This document shows, piece by piece, positions 1 to 9,049 of a stretch of DNA of 64,000 nt (position 1 is its first letter; the number at the start of each line of letters is the position of its first letter). Below the pieces are notes generated by a model that had not been told where the DNA came from, did no database searches, and saw nothing but the letters and a program-made list of their open reading frames with translations. The stretch spans positions 2,400,860 through 2,464,859 of the forward strand of contig NZ_CP179727.1 in assembly GCF_047425875.1 (NCBI RefSeq), read 5' to 3'. The translations under genes and the position numbers were made by a program. The DNA comes from Macrococcoides animalis (GTDB taxonomy: Bacteria > Bacillota > Bacilli > Staphylococcales > Staphylococcaceae).

Positions 1-13
1 TTATTTATTTTGT

Positions 14-35
14 AATATGTGAATAATCACATATT
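14..35. repeat. Inverted repeat upstream of cspA
   Basis: Nine-base arms AATATGTGA and TCACATATT surround a 4-base loop in the leader of the cold-shock gene. It may be a 5' UTR hairpin of the kind that shapes csp mRNA at low temperature, or an operator. The window edge cuts off the promoter, so this cannot be decided. Confidence 0.4.
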
Positions 36-64
36 GAATTATTATAGTGTGGAGGTTTCTAATT

Positions 65-265
65 ATGAAACAAGGTACAGTAAAATGGTTTAACGCAGAA
101 AAAGGGTTTGGATTTATTGAAATCGAAGGAGAAAACGACGTATTCGTTCATTTCTCAGCGATTAATCAAGAAGGATACAAATCATTAGAAGAAGGACAAG
201 CTGTAGAATTTGAAGTGGTTGAAGGCGATCGCGGACCACAAGCAGCAAACGTTGTAAAATTATAA
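65..265 (+). CDS. cspA: Cold-shock protein, CspA family
   Basis: A 66-residue single cold-shock domain that binds single-stranded RNA and DNA and melts mRNA structure. Both RNA-binding motifs are visible: KGFGFI (RNP1 type) near residue 16 and VFVHF (RNP2 type) near residue 26. An upstream in-frame ATG exists, but GGAGG lies 9 bases before the ATG at 65, and starting there gives the normal family length. A strong terminator follows within 35 bases, so the gene is monocistronic. Its position beside lysA, convergent with the lysine operon, matches the staphylococcal arrangement. Confidence 0.97.
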   Translation: MKQGTVKWFNAEKGFGFIEIEGENDVFVHFSAINQEGYKSLEEGQAVEFEVVEGDRGPQAANVVKL

Positions 266-296
266 TTTTAATGAAATGAATTATATATGCACGTTA

Positions 297-335
297 GAAA
301 GACACCCTGGATTCTCCAGGGTGTCTTTCTTTTTG
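297..335 (+). terminator. Rho-independent terminator of cspA
   Basis: A 12-bp GC-rich stem (AAGACACCCTGG and its complement) with a 3-5 base loop is followed by a T-rich run on the plus strand. It sits between convergent cspA and lysA and may stop both, though the minus-strand T run is weaker. Confidence 0.9.
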
Positions 336-388
336 AGGAAATGCATCATTTTTAATTTAATAAATTATAAAGCAATTTTTATTATATA

Positions 389-1660
389 TTACCTGATTTC
401 ATTTGCTATTAAGTGCGTAAGTGTTTGTCTTTTAATAGCTTGGCGCACACCTTGTGAAGATACAAAGATTACAGCAGGTTTGAGCATTTGATTGTAGTTT
501 GAAGCCATACTGTAGTGGTAAGCGCCAGTAGATTTAACGCACAACGTATCACCCGTTTTTATAGAAATAGGGAGCGCTATATCTCGTGCGATGATGTCAC
601 CCGATTCACAAAGCTTACCTGCAACGGTTACCACTTCAGTTTCTTCTTCATCTCTTTCTACAAGTTCTAACTCGTATTTCGCGTCGTATAGGGCAGTTCT
701 AATATGATCACTCATACCACCATCGATTGAAATATATTTGTTTGTGTTAGGAATCGTCTTAATTGTTCCGACATCATATATTGTCAATCCTGCTTCACCA
801 ACAATAGAACGACCAGGTTCTAAAGAAATTTCTGGAATCGGATAATCATTGTCCTGACAAGTTGTAATTAAAGTATCTGTGATAGCTTTAATACCATCTT
901 CAATTGGATAACTAATATCTTCAGCTGTATAACGAATACTAAATCCACCACCAATATTCAGGACTTTAATAGCAATATTATTCTCTTTTAGCCAATTTAC
1001 AACAATCTGAATTGTCTCAATTGTACCTGTCGATTCAAAGATTTGAGAACCGATATGAAAGTGTATCCCATAAAAATCAATTTGACTTGCATTGAGTAAT
1101 GCTTCAACACCTTGTAATGCAAGTCCGTGTTGAATACTTAAACCAAACTTACTATCTTCTTGTCCTGTTTGAATAAATTCATGCGTATGGGCTTCAACAC
1201 CTGGGTTAACACGAAGAACCGCTTTAACACGTTTATTTTTTGATTCTGCAATGGTATTCACGCGCTCAATTTCATCTAACGCATCGATGACGAAGTATTC
1301 AACACCCGCTTCGATCGCATAATCGATTTCATGATTGGTTTTATTGTTCCCATGAAAGTGTATTTTCTCTGGATTGAAGTTAGCAGCGAGTGCTGTATAA
1401 AGTTCGCCTTCTGAAACAACATCTAATCCCATGTTTTCTTCTTGCATTAACTTAAAGAGTTGTATCGATGTAAATGCTTTAGACGCATAAGAAATTGTAT
1501 ACGACAATCCAGAAAGACTCAATGCTTGATGAAATCTACGACATTGATTGCGAATCATATCTTCATCATAAATGAATAGGGGAGTACCATATTCGTTTTT
1601 TATATCAATTAATGAATGGCCATGAAGATTTAATACGCCATTTTCTCTTGTTAAATTCAT
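389..1660 (-). CDS. lysA: Diaminopimelate decarboxylase
   Basis: This PLP enzyme converts meso-diaminopimelate to L-lysine, the last step of the pathway. At 423 residues it has the usual length. The fold III alanine-racemase-like barrel is recognisable: YASKAF near residue 58 carries the PLP lysine, HFHIGSQ lies near residue 200, the glycine loop NIGGGF and the EPGRSIV phosphate-binding segment follow, and the CESGD motif near residue 350 supplies a residue across the dimer. It is the last gene of the lysine operon and its start overlaps the end of alr by four bases, implying coupled translation. The terminator beyond it is shared with cspA. Confidence 0.97.
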   Translation of the reverse strand: MNLTRENGVLNLHGHSLIDIKNEYGTPLFIYDEDMIRNQCRRFHQALSLSGLSYTISYASKAFTSIQLFKLMQEENMGLDVVSEGELYTALAANFNPEKIHFHGNNKTNHEIDYAIEAGVEYFVIDALDEIERVNTIAESKNKRVKAVLRVNPGVEAHTHEFIQTGQEDSKFGLSIQHGLALQGVEALLNASQIDFYGIHFHIGSQIFESTGTIETIQIVVNWLKENNIAIKVLNIGGGFSIRYTAEDISYPIEDGIKAITDTLITTCQDNDYPIPEISLEPGRSIVGEAGLTIYDVGTIKTIPNTNKYISIDGGMSDHIRTALYDAKYELELVERDEEETEVVTVAGKLCESGDIIARDIALPISIKTGDTLCVKSTGAYHYSMASNYNQMLKPAVIFVSSQGVRQAIKRQTLTHLIANEIR

Positions 1661-2721
1661 TGTGTGACCTCCATGATTAATGTGTTATGGTTTAATGCCG
1701 ATAATTGTTCTGAGTTCGCACCGACACCCTTAAATGTATATTCATCGATACGCATCGCTTCATGATAAAGGTAGACGATATCACCTGGATTAACATGTTC
1801 ATCTACTTCTACAAACATATGGCTCATCATTAACGCTTTGATTGGATAACGCTTGCCATTAATTAAGCAATCGTGTTGTGCACGCGTACGCAATATACCA
1901 TCACCGTATCCTATCGCAACAACTGCAAGTCTTGTATCTTGTTTAGCAGTATAAGCGAAACTATAACCAGCTGATTGACCTTGTTTAATATTTCTAATTT
2001 GAATCACATGGCTTGAGAGACGTAATGACTGGGCTGTAATTGATTCTGGTAATGCTGAATAGGGTCTAGCACCATATAAAATAATCCCTAATCGTAAGTG
2101 CGTATGGTCGGGTAACAGTCCATCTTCACGTACATAACTTGCACTGTTTTGTGCATGGATGATTTCAAATTGATATTGGTCTGTTAACTGCTGCACGACG
2201 TTTAACCAATGCTTTCTCTCAACTGTATAATCTTCAACATCAAACTCATCGGCATAGCCGAAATGCGTCCATAGCCCTTTAATGACGATACCGTGCTTTT
2301 CTTCTGTAATCTTATCCAATAATATTTGCATTGATTCTAATGTTCTAAAGCCAGAGCGATGTAATAAATTCTCGTATTCCAAGTGCACTTTAATACCTTC
2401 TAATTGCGCACTATATTGTTCAAAAAATGCGATTGAAGGAAGTGTCATTTCAATATTGTATTGTTTTAATGCATCGAAATTTGTAGTCGGATTCATTAAG
2501 AAAATGTCGCATTCACTATCAAGTGCTCTAATTGCAATTGCTTCATCTAAACTTGTCGTACTAAAGTATGTGATCCCGCAAGATGTCATACATTGAATAG
2601 AAAAATCTAATCCAAAATTATAAGCATTGTTTTTCACAACGGCCATTACAGGATTATCTTTAATGACGTGTTTGATATTAGCGATAAATTGCTTTTGATT
2701 GATTTCCCATTTAGCACTCAT
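1657..2721 (-). CDS. alr: Alanine racemase family protein in the lysine operon
   Basis: A PLP-dependent racemase fold of 354 residues. AVVKNNAYNFG near residue 30 carries the Schiff-base lysine, and the C-terminal SAGYSFAYTAK segment aligns with the catalytic tyrosine region; IGYGDG follows. An ATG two codons upstream is possible, but AAGGAG lies 8 bases before the ATG at 2721 and only 2 before the earlier one. It overlaps the amidohydrolase by 11 bases. Staphylococci carry a second racemase (alr2) in this position. The NNAYNFG motif differs from the usual ANAYGHG, so its true substrate could differ from alanine. Confidence 0.9.
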   Translation of the reverse strand: MSAKWEINQKQFIANIKHVIKDNPVMAVVKNNAYNFGLDFSIQCMTSCGITYFSTTSLDEAIAIRALDSECDIFLMNPTTNFDALKQYNIEMTLPSIAFFEQYSAQLEGIKVHLEYENLLHRSGFRTLESMQILLDKITEEKHGIVIKGLWTHFGYADEFDVEDYTVERKHWLNVVQQLTDQYQFEIIHAQNSASYVREDGLLPDHTHLRLGIILYGARPYSALPESITAQSLRLSSHVIQIRNIKQGQSAGYSFAYTAKQDTRLAVVAIGYGDGILRTRAQHDCLINGKRYPIKALMMSHMFVEVDEHVNPGDIVYLYHEAMRIDEYTFKGVGANSEQLSALNHNTLIMEVTQ

Positions 2722-3862
2722 CTTCATAACTCCTTACCATTGCTAAGTAATAATTTAAGCCATGCATTAACACTGCTTCATCAAAATTAAATTGATTATG
2801 ATGTAACCCATGTATAAAGCCTCTTGCTTCATTACGGCATCCTAGAAATACGAAATAGGTTGGGGCAATTGATTGATAAAACGAAAAGTCTTCTCCAAAT
2901 AGATATGGTAATGCATTATGCACAGGTTTGAGATTGGCTGCTTGAATGGCACGCATCACACGTGATTCTAAAGTCGGATCATTTACTGTTGGTGGATAAC
3001 CTTCAGCGAACTTTACTTCTATATCACAACCTGTAGTGATTGCAATTGCTTCAGCTATGTGTTGCATTTTTTGCTTTACAATCGATAAGTCATTTTGATC
3101 ATATGTTCTTATCGTACCTTCTAAATAGCCATTTGAAGGCACAGTATTAATCGCTTCTCCAGCATTGAACTTGCCGATATGAACAATATTGCGCTTTAAT
3201 CCTGGTAAATGAAACTGCTGTAGTGTACTTACTTGATTCAAAATTTGAATTAAAGCGTTGCTTGCAGCATATCCTTGTTCTTTATTGGCCACATGTGCGC
3301 TTTTTCCCGTTATGTAGAAACGGTATTCAGTTGCACTTGCTGTTATTTCATTACTACGATAAATCATTTTACCTTCATCATTATCAGGCATCATATGCAT
3401 TCCGTAAATGGCTTGAATATTAAAAGATTCAAAATCAAAATTTTGAATCAGTTGGTTCGCACCCGCATTTGCTTCTTCAGAAGGTTGGAAGATAAACATA
3501 ATGTTATGTTTTAACGGTGCGTTTTGACTTTTTGCATGAATAGATTTCATTAATGCAAGTAGCATCGTTGTATGTCCGTCGTGACCACAAGCATGCATGA
3601 CATTCTTAATGGTAGAACGATAATCTACGTCGTTTTGTTCATTAATTGGCAATGCGTCAATATCAGCACGAAAGACAATCGTTTCATTTGTTGTACCACG
3701 AATAATCGCAATTGCACCAGTAGCAAGTGGGGTGAAATACTCAATGTTTAATTTTTTTATTTCACTGATGATTAATTGCGTTGTATGATGTTCTTCAAAT
3801 CCTAACTCAGGATTCTGATGCAATGTTCTTCTTGTTTGAATCAAGTCATCTAAATCTACCAT
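2711..3862 (-). CDS. M20 amidohydrolase, probable N-acetyl-diaminopimelate deacetylase
   Basis: M20D metallopeptidase-family hydrolase of 383 residues. HACGHDGHT near residue 90 supplies metal ligands; further ligand segments are EEANAGA and GMHMMPD, with the dimerisation domain in the middle third. Together with the upstream acetyltransferase it would remove the acetyl group from N-acetyl-LL-diaminopimelate, the acetylase variant of the lysine pathway. The homologue is often annotated hipO or dapL. A GTG three codons earlier exists, but GAGGTG sits 6 bases before the ATG at 3862. The specific substrate is inferred from operon context. Confidence 0.88.
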   Translation of the reverse strand: MVDLDDLIQTRRTLHQNPELGFEEHHTTQLIISEIKKLNIEYFTPLATGAIAIIRGTTNETIVFRADIDALPINEQNDVDYRSTIKNVMHACGHDGHTTMLLALMKSIHAKSQNAPLKHNIMFIFQPSEEANAGANQLIQNFDFESFNIQAIYGMHMMPDNDEGKMIYRSNEITASATEYRFYITGKSAHVANKEQGYAASNALIQILNQVSTLQQFHLPGLKRNIVHIGKFNAGEAINTVPSNGYLEGTIRTYDQNDLSIVKQKMQHIAEAIAITTGCDIEVKFAEGYPPTVNDPTLESRVMRAIQAANLKPVHNALPYLFGEDFSFYQSIAPTYFVFLGCRNEARGFIHGLHHNQFNFDEAVLMHGLNYYLAMVRSYEDEC

Positions 3863-3944
3863 GTATTTCACCTCAAAAATATTAAAAATAAAGGCTGATA
3901 AAATATCAGCCTGAAAATATGATCTTAAATGATTAACGAAAAGA

Positions 3945-4661
3945 TTATTGATTCAATTGTCTTAAAGCTGCGACAATTTCAATCTTAGATCCTTCAACTT
4001 CAGAAGCTTGTTTAATAACGCGAGCTGGCGTTCCTGCAACGACACTTCCTGCAGGCACATCTTCAGTTACAATTGCACCCGCTGCTACAACGGCGCCACG
4101 TCCAACACGCACACCTTCTAAAATCACTGCATTTGCTCCGATTAAAACATCGTCTTCAATGACAACTGGATCTGCACTTGGAGGTTCGATAACACCCGCA
4201 AGGACTGCACCCGCACCAACATGAACATTTTTACCTGTTGTTGCACGGCCACCTAATATTGCATTCATATCAATCATCGTACCTTCGCCGACAACGGCAC
4301 CGATATTAATTGTAGCGCCCATCATGATAACAGCGTTATCTTCAATAACAGCATGTTCACGTATAAATGCACCGGGTTCAATACGTGCGTTGATTTGACG
4401 TTGATCAATTAATGGGATTGCTGAATTTCTTCTATCATATTCTACTTCAATATCAGTTATAACATTTTGGTTTTCATTATAGAAACTTTCCCAATCTGCT
4501 AAGTCACTGAATATTGTCTTTGATTCGTTGCTACCAAATACTTTTAATGTATCAGGGAACGAAACATTTTCAAAATTGCCATTCACATATACTTTGACAG
4601 GTGTTTGTTTTTTACTTTCACTAATGTATTGAATAATTTCTTGTGCTGATAGGTCTCTCAT
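3945..4661 (-). CDS. dapH: Tetrahydrodipicolinate N-acetyltransferase
   Basis: This enzyme acetylates L-2,3,4,5-tetrahydrodipicolinate, using acetyl-CoA. The 238-residue protein has an N-terminal DapH domain (residues 1-85) and then a left-handed beta-helix built of hexapeptide repeats from about residue 88 to 215 (for example AVIEDN, AVIMMG, VLIGAN, AVVAAG). It is also called dapD in staphylococcal annotations. AGGAG precedes the ATG by 7-8 bases. It lies between dapB and the deacetylase that would use its product. Confidence 0.95.
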   Translation of the reverse strand: MRDLSAQEIIQYISESKKQTPVKVYVNGNFENVSFPDTLKVFGSNESKTIFSDLADWESFYNENQNVITDIEVEYDRRNSAIPLIDQRQINARIEPGAFIREHAVIEDNAVIMMGATINIGAVVGEGTMIDMNAILGGRATTGKNVHVGAGAVLAGVIEPPSADPVVIEDDVLIGANAVILEGVRVGRGAVVAAGAIVTEDVPAGSVVAGTPARVIKQASEVEGSKIEIVAALRQLNQ

Positions 4662-4717
4662 AATAGGGCTCCTTTTAATTTAAATAGACTTTTTTGACTT
4701 GAAACTTTATATATTTT

Positions 4718-5440
4718 TTATAGATTATCAAATGTGTAATATCCATTTGATTTATGGATTAATTTTTCTGCTACATCGATTGCACCGCTTGCAAAGATAT
4801 CCTTACTTTGAGCACGGTGAATAATTTGAATTGTCTCATCCAATCCTGCAAATAATACCTCATGTTCGCCAGTGATTGTCCCACCACGAACAACACTGAT
4901 ACCAACATCATCTTTTGCTCGTGCTTTATCTTCTAAAGTTCTATCAGTTATCGGATGCAGTTCTCGCTTTTCTTGTATTGCATCTAACAATTTTACAAGT
5001 GTACCACTGGGTCCATCGACTTTTTTATTATGATGGCGCTCAATGAGTTCAATGTCATAATCCTGAAGTAGTGGGACTGCATATTGAATTAATTCAGTTA
5101 GAATATGAACGCCATAGCTCATGTTGGCACTAAAGAAGGTTGCCGTATCATTTGCTTTCAATTTTAGAGCCTCGATAATTGCTTCTTTTTCACCCGTTGT
5201 TGCAATGACTAATGGAATCTTCACATCACTTTGAATTAATGGCAATGTAATATAAGGATTTGAAAAATCTATAATCACATCAGCCTGTGGTAATGGGTCA
5301 CCGACGAGATATATGGGGTAGGGATGGGGTTTATCTGTATCTCTATTTAATATGATACCGACAATCTCGTATCCTTTATCTTGTGCGATACGTGCGACGC
5401 GCTCATTCATAGCACCATAACCGGCAAGTAATATTTTCAT
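4718..5440 (-). CDS. dapB: 4-Hydroxy-tetrahydrodipicolinate reductase
   Basis: Reduces hydroxy-tetrahydrodipicolinate with NAD(P)H. The N-terminal Rossmann motif GYGAMN starts at residue 7, and the signature ERHHNKKVDGPSGT near residue 152 contains the catalytic histidine pair, the lysine and the substrate-binding GT. At 240 residues it is a typical Gram-positive length. The ATG follows the dapA stop codon directly with no gap, and the AGGTG inside the dapA 3' end acts as its ribosome-binding site. Confidence 0.96.
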   Translation of the reverse strand: MKILLAGYGAMNERVARIAQDKGYEIVGIILNRDTDKPHPYPIYLVGDPLPQADVIIDFSNPYITLPLIQSDVKIPLVIATTGEKEAIIEALKLKANDTATFFSANMSYGVHILTELIQYAVPLLQDYDIELIERHHNKKVDGPSGTLVKLLDAIQEKRELHPITDRTLEDKARAKDDVGISVVRGGTITGEHEVLFAGLDETIQIIHRAQSKDIFASGAIDVAEKLIHKSNGYYTFDNL

Positions 5441-6328
5441 TTATATCACCTGACTTTTGAATTGATCATAAATCATATTGATTTGCTGTTGTGCTTTATC
5501 CAGTAGTGGCACGAGTGGTAATCGTAATTCACCATTCGCAAACCCAATATGAGATACGAGTGCTTTGATTGGCATTGGATTAATATCGACTTCAAGTGCT
5601 TGAAGTAAAGGTACAATCGTATTAAATTGTTGTGCTGCAAGTGTTGCATCTGTTTGGAACGCCGTGTAAACCGCTTGAAACTCTTTCGGTATTGCATTTG
5701 CGATAACAGAAATTACACCGTCACCACCAGCTTCATAGAAAGGGACGATAATGTCATCATTGCCACTGTATATCATAAAATCACTAGGTACGCGTGATTT
5801 CACTTTTCTAGTATAATCTAAATCGTGTGTCGCATCTTTTAAAGCATAAATATATGGATTTTGGGCTAACACTTCAACAGTTTCCGGTTCTATCGTCATA
5901 TTTGTTCTTGCAGGAACATTGTATAATACAACGGGTAGTTCAACTGCGTTGGCAATCGTCGTAAAGTGTTCGATTAACCCACGTTGATTCGTTTTATTAT
6001 AATAAGGTGTAATCAACATAATGCCATCTGCGCCGAGTGCTTTCACCTTTACTGAATGCTCTAAACTTGCTTGTGTATCGTTTGTTCCTGTACCGACGAT
6101 AATCGGTACACGTGCATCTGACACGCGTACAGCAATTTCAACAAGCTTTAGCTTTTCTTCTTCCTTTAACGTTGAACCTTCTCCTGTTGTACCATTGACA
6201 AATATAGCTTGAATGTCATTTTCAATCAGGAAGTTTACATGTTTTTCGAAAGTTTCGTAATCGACTTGTGAATTGATGAATGGGGTAGTAATGGCTACTG
6301 CTGTCCCTTTAAACTGTACTTGTGTCAT
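5441..6328 (-). CDS. dapA: 4-Hydroxy-tetrahydrodipicolinate synthase
   Basis: Condenses pyruvate with aspartate semialdehyde, the committed step to lysine. This TIM-barrel aldolase has 295 residues. GTTGEGSTL near residue 46, YNVPARTN with the catalytic tyrosine near residue 135 and LKDATHD with the Schiff-base lysine near residue 163 are all intact. The ATG at 6328 is preceded by AAGGAG at 8 bases; the in-frame GTG three codons upstream lies against the Shine-Dalgarno and is rejected. It is 12 bases downstream of asd. Confidence 0.97.
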   Translation of the reverse strand: MTQVQFKGTAVAITTPFINSQVDYETFEKHVNFLIENDIQAIFVNGTTGEGSTLKEEEKLKLVEIAVRVSDARVPIIVGTGTNDTQASLEHSVKVKALGADGIMLITPYYNKTNQRGLIEHFTTIANAVELPVVLYNVPARTNMTIEPETVEVLAQNPYIYALKDATHDLDYTRKVKSRVPSDFMIYSGNDDIIVPFYEAGGDGVISVIANAIPKEFQAVYTAFQTDATLAAQQFNTIVPLLQALEVDINPMPIKALVSHIGFANGELRLPLVPLLDKAQQQINMIYDQFKSQVI

Positions 6329-6340
6329 ATATAACACTCC

Positions 6341-7324
6341 TTATTTATTTTGATTATGAATTTGTTCTAATATTTGTACTGCATTTAATGCAGCACCTTT
6401 TAATAAATTATCTGCTGTACACCAAATGTGGAATGAATTTTCTAATGTATCGTCTTCACGAATACGTCCGACAAATACTTCTTCTTTGCCTGTAGTATTG
6501 ACAGCAAGGGGGTATTGGTTATTTTCTACATCATCGATTAACACTACGCCTTCAGTTTGTTCAAATATCTCTCGAATGGCTTCAACAGTAGCTGGATTTT
6601 CTAATGTCACGTTAATGGCAACTGAATGAGAGTCTTGAACTGGAACACGTACACATGTTGCTGTTACTTTTAAGTCTGGTAATCCTAAGATTTTCTTTGT
6701 TTCATCAATCATTTTTTGCTCTTCTTTTGTATATCCAGTGTCTAAGAAATCATCAATATGCGGTAATACGTTATTGTAAATTGGATGAGGATAGTTTTTT
6801 GGTGCTTCGCCTTTAGCACCGTTGATTAAATCATTTCTTCCTGCAACACCACTACCTGAAACAGCTTGATAAGTTGTATAAGCTACACGTTTTAAACCAA
6901 ATTGTTCTTGAAGCGGTTTTAATGGAACGACAGATTGAATTGTAGAACAGTTTGGATTGGCAATGATTCTACGCTCTAACTTAGGTGCATTGACTTCTGG
7001 TACGATTAAATCAATATCCTCAACCATTCTAAATGCACTTGAATTATCGATAACAACGCTGCCTGCTTCTTCGAAAATAGGTGAGAATTTAAGACTAGTG
7101 CTACCACCCGCACTCATTAAGACGAAATCGTATTTTTCATTCGCCTTTTCTTCAGTTAATTCTTCAGTTATATACGTTTTACCTTGATATTCAACTTCTT
7201 TTCCCGCTGATCGAGCTGATGTAAATAACGTTAAACTGTCAAACGGTATTGCTTTTCTTTCTAATACTTCTAACATTTTTTGACCAACTAATCCTGTAGC
7301 ACCTACAACTGCGATTTTATACAT
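6341..7324 (-). CDS. asd: Aspartate-semialdehyde dehydrogenase
   Basis: Reduces aspartyl phosphate to aspartate semialdehyde with NADPH. The 327-residue protein begins MYKIAVVGATGLVGQKML, a Rossmann motif. NPNCSTIQ near residue 126 holds the active-site cysteine, and CVRVPVQDSHS near residue 225-235 carries the catalytic histidine region. AAGGAG lies 10 bases before the ATG at 7324, which is preferred over an upstream in-frame start that would add eight residues before the Rossmann strand. It is the second gene of the riboswitch-controlled operon. Confidence 0.97.
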   Translation of the reverse strand: MYKIAVVGATGLVGQKMLEVLERKAIPFDSLTLFTSARSAGKEVEYQGKTYITEELTEEKANEKYDFVLMSAGGSTSLKFSPIFEEAGSVVIDNSSAFRMVEDIDLIVPEVNAPKLERRIIANPNCSTIQSVVPLKPLQEQFGLKRVAYTTYQAVSGSGVAGRNDLINGAKGEAPKNYPHPIYNNVLPHIDDFLDTGYTKEEQKMIDETKKILGLPDLKVTATCVRVPVQDSHSVAINVTLENPATVEAIREIFEQTEGVVLIDDVENNQYPLAVNTTGKEEVFVGRIREDDTLENSFHIWCTADNLLKGAALNAVQILEQIHNQNK

Positions 7325-7433
7325 TAATAAAACACTCCTTATATTCAAAATATTTAAATAATTACCTCTATGTTACTCCTAATCTTTATTGAGTTAAAGC
7401 ATATAATAAAAAAGATTAAATTTTAGATAAGAT

Positions 7434-8669
7434 TTAGATATTAAATTGTGCACATAAAGTTTGAACAGCACTTTCTGCATCTTGCTCTGATACGACGAGT
7501 GAGATACTGATTTCACTTGTAGATACTTGATAGTATTGAATATTGGCATCAATAAGTGTAGTAAATACTTTAGCTGCAATACCACTCATATCTCTCATAC
7601 CAGAACCTACTACTGAAACTTTCGCATACTGATGATTTATTTCGTGAAGCAGGGCAGGGTATTGTTGTTGTAATATTTCTATTAATGTACTTATTTGTTG
7701 TGCATCGGTATTCTTCATTGTGAATGATAATTGCATGCCATCTATGTTGACGGTTTGAGATATCATATCGATGTTAATTTGATTTTCGTCTAATGCTAAA
7801 TAAATCGCTTTTAATACTAAAGCATCATGCATAGGATATGAAAGTGTGACATAATCCATATTTTTATCTAATGCAATGCCAGTTACGGCTTTTCTCTCTA
7901 TAATTTGTTCTGTCGGCACAATCCATGTTCCTCTCTCTGTTGATAATGTTTTTCCGGTATAAATAGGTGTTTTATGATTCAGTGCGATTTCAACACTTCT
8001 CGTTTCAAGTATTCCTGCACCAAGTGAAGAAAGTTCCATCATTTCTTCAAAACTAAGTTGATCAATCTTTTGCGTTCGGGGATAGATACGTGGATCAGTA
8101 CCGTATACGCCCAATACGTCGCTATAAATTTCACACTGGGCATCAAGACTTGATGCAAGTGCTACAGCAGTTGTATCACTACCACCACGACCTAAAGTTG
8201 TAAGTTCATCATCGTTATTAATACCTTGGAAGCCAGCGATAATAATAATATCTTTCATTTTAAATAAATCTCGAATTTTTTGTGTATTAATAGATTGTAT
8301 TTTACTTTTTAAATGATGACCTTCTGTTTTTATACCAGCTTGGGCACCAGTTAAAGCAACAGATGCAACCAATAAGTCATTGAGTACGATAGACAAGTAC
8401 GCAATAGTCTGTTGCTCTCCGGTAGTTAATAACATTGCTAAAGCACTATCTTTCGGAGTTTTAGAAATCGACGCCACGTTTTGCATCAGTTCATCTGTCG
8501 TTTTACCCATTGCAGAAACGACTACAATTAATTTTTCATTGCGCTCAGTTCTTTCTTTAAGATATTCAGCAATGGCTTTAATTTTTTCAAAATCTGCAAC
8601 AGAACTACCTCCGAATTTTAAAACATGAATATTTTGCACAAGATTTTCTGACTGAAATTTTGTTACCAA
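7434..8669 (-). CDS. lysC: Aspartokinase, first gene of the lysine operon
   Basis: Phosphorylates aspartate with ATP at the head of the aspartate pathway. The 411-residue protein has the KFGGSSV nucleotide motif at residues 18-24, the TTLGRGGSDTTAVALA segment near residue 168, and two C-terminal ACT domains (about residues 265-330 and 340-411) expected to bind the feedback amino acid. The start is TTG: AGGAGG lies 8 bases upstream, no ATG occurs before the kinase motif, and a later start would remove it. Transcription is governed by the lysine riboswitch just upstream. An intergenic gap of about 110 bases separates it from asd. Confidence 0.95.
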   Translation of the reverse strand: MVTKFQSENLVQNIHVLKFGGSSVADFEKIKAIAEYLKERTERNEKLIVVVSAMGKTTDELMQNVASISKTPKDSALAMLLTTGEQQTIAYLSIVLNDLLVASVALTGAQAGIKTEGHHLKSKIQSINTQKIRDLFKMKDIIIIAGFQGINNDDELTTLGRGGSDTTAVALASSLDAQCEIYSDVLGVYGTDPRIYPRTQKIDQLSFEEMMELSSLGAGILETRSVEIALNHKTPIYTGKTLSTERGTWIVPTEQIIERKAVTGIALDKNMDYVTLSYPMHDALVLKAIYLALDENQINIDMISQTVNIDGMQLSFTMKNTDAQQISTLIEILQQQYPALLHEINHQYAKVSVVGSGMRDMSGIAAKVFTTLIDANIQYYQVSTSEISISLVVSEQDAESAVQTLCAQFNI

Positions 8670-8702
8670 ATTTTACGCCTCCTGTTAGGGGGCATCACGA
8701 AC

Positions 8703-8736
8703 AAAAAAACAAGCCCAGAGACATCTGGACTTGTTT
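8703..8736 (-). terminator. Riboswitch expression-platform terminator
   Basis: On the minus strand an 11-bp stem (AACAAGTCCAG... pairing with ...CTGGGCTTGTT) is followed by a run of seven T, about 30 bases before the lysC Shine-Dalgarno. It is the off-state hairpin of the lysine riboswitch. Confidence 0.92.
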
Positions 8737-8745
8737 AATTATATA

Positions 8746-8915
8746 CAAGCGATGCACTCCATTATTTTTCAATAATGACAAATCCATAGCTCTTAACCTG
8801 TGGATCCAATATAGCATTCACTGCAATAAATACTATATTTCGGCATCGCACCCTTTCAGTAATTCATTTGCAGAATTAAAATTACTTACTCATGATTGAT
8901 GCGCCTCATCTGTTA
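8746..8915 (-). promoter_or_regulatory. Lysine riboswitch (L-box)
   Basis: Read on the minus strand, the leader shows the L-box landmarks in order: GATGAGGCGCATCA at the 5' side, GAAAGGGTGCGATGCCGAA, GGATCCACAGGTTAAGAGC and the closing GGAGTGCATCGC. Lysine binding would stabilise the aptamer and favour the adjacent terminator, shutting off the downstream genes when lysine is plentiful. The position between a good promoter and lysC and the identity of the operon agree with this. Confidence 0.95.
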
Positions 8916-8936
8916 CTTATTAAGTTGATGTTTAAC

Positions 8937-8965
8937 ATTCTACAGAACGAATTCAGAATTGTAAA
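8937..8965 (-). promoter_or_regulatory. SigA-type promoter of the lysine operon
   Basis: TTTACA and TAGAAT separated by exactly 17 bases on the minus strand. Transcription would start near 8930, just ahead of the riboswitch aptamer. This is the only good promoter seen for the eight-gene operon. Confidence 0.8.
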
Positions 8966-8993
8966 GTATTTTGTGAAAATTTTAAATAAATAT

Positions 8994-9035
8994 AAAAAAC
9001 TACGTATATCTAAAATGAGATATACGCAGTTTTTA
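8994..9035 (-). terminator. Terminator of the ABC-F gene
   Basis: A stem of about 14 bp (ACTGCGTATATCT and near-complement) with flanking A and T runs on both sides. It lies 15 bases beyond the stop codon of the ABC-F gene and upstream of the lysine promoter, insulating the two. Confidence 0.85.
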
Positions 9036-9049
9036 TAGTTTATATTAAA

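Noticed and set aside
8660..8899. 79-codon plus-strand frame over the lysine riboswitch
   Set aside because: It is antisense to the conserved riboswitch and its terminator; codons reflect RNA structure, not protein.
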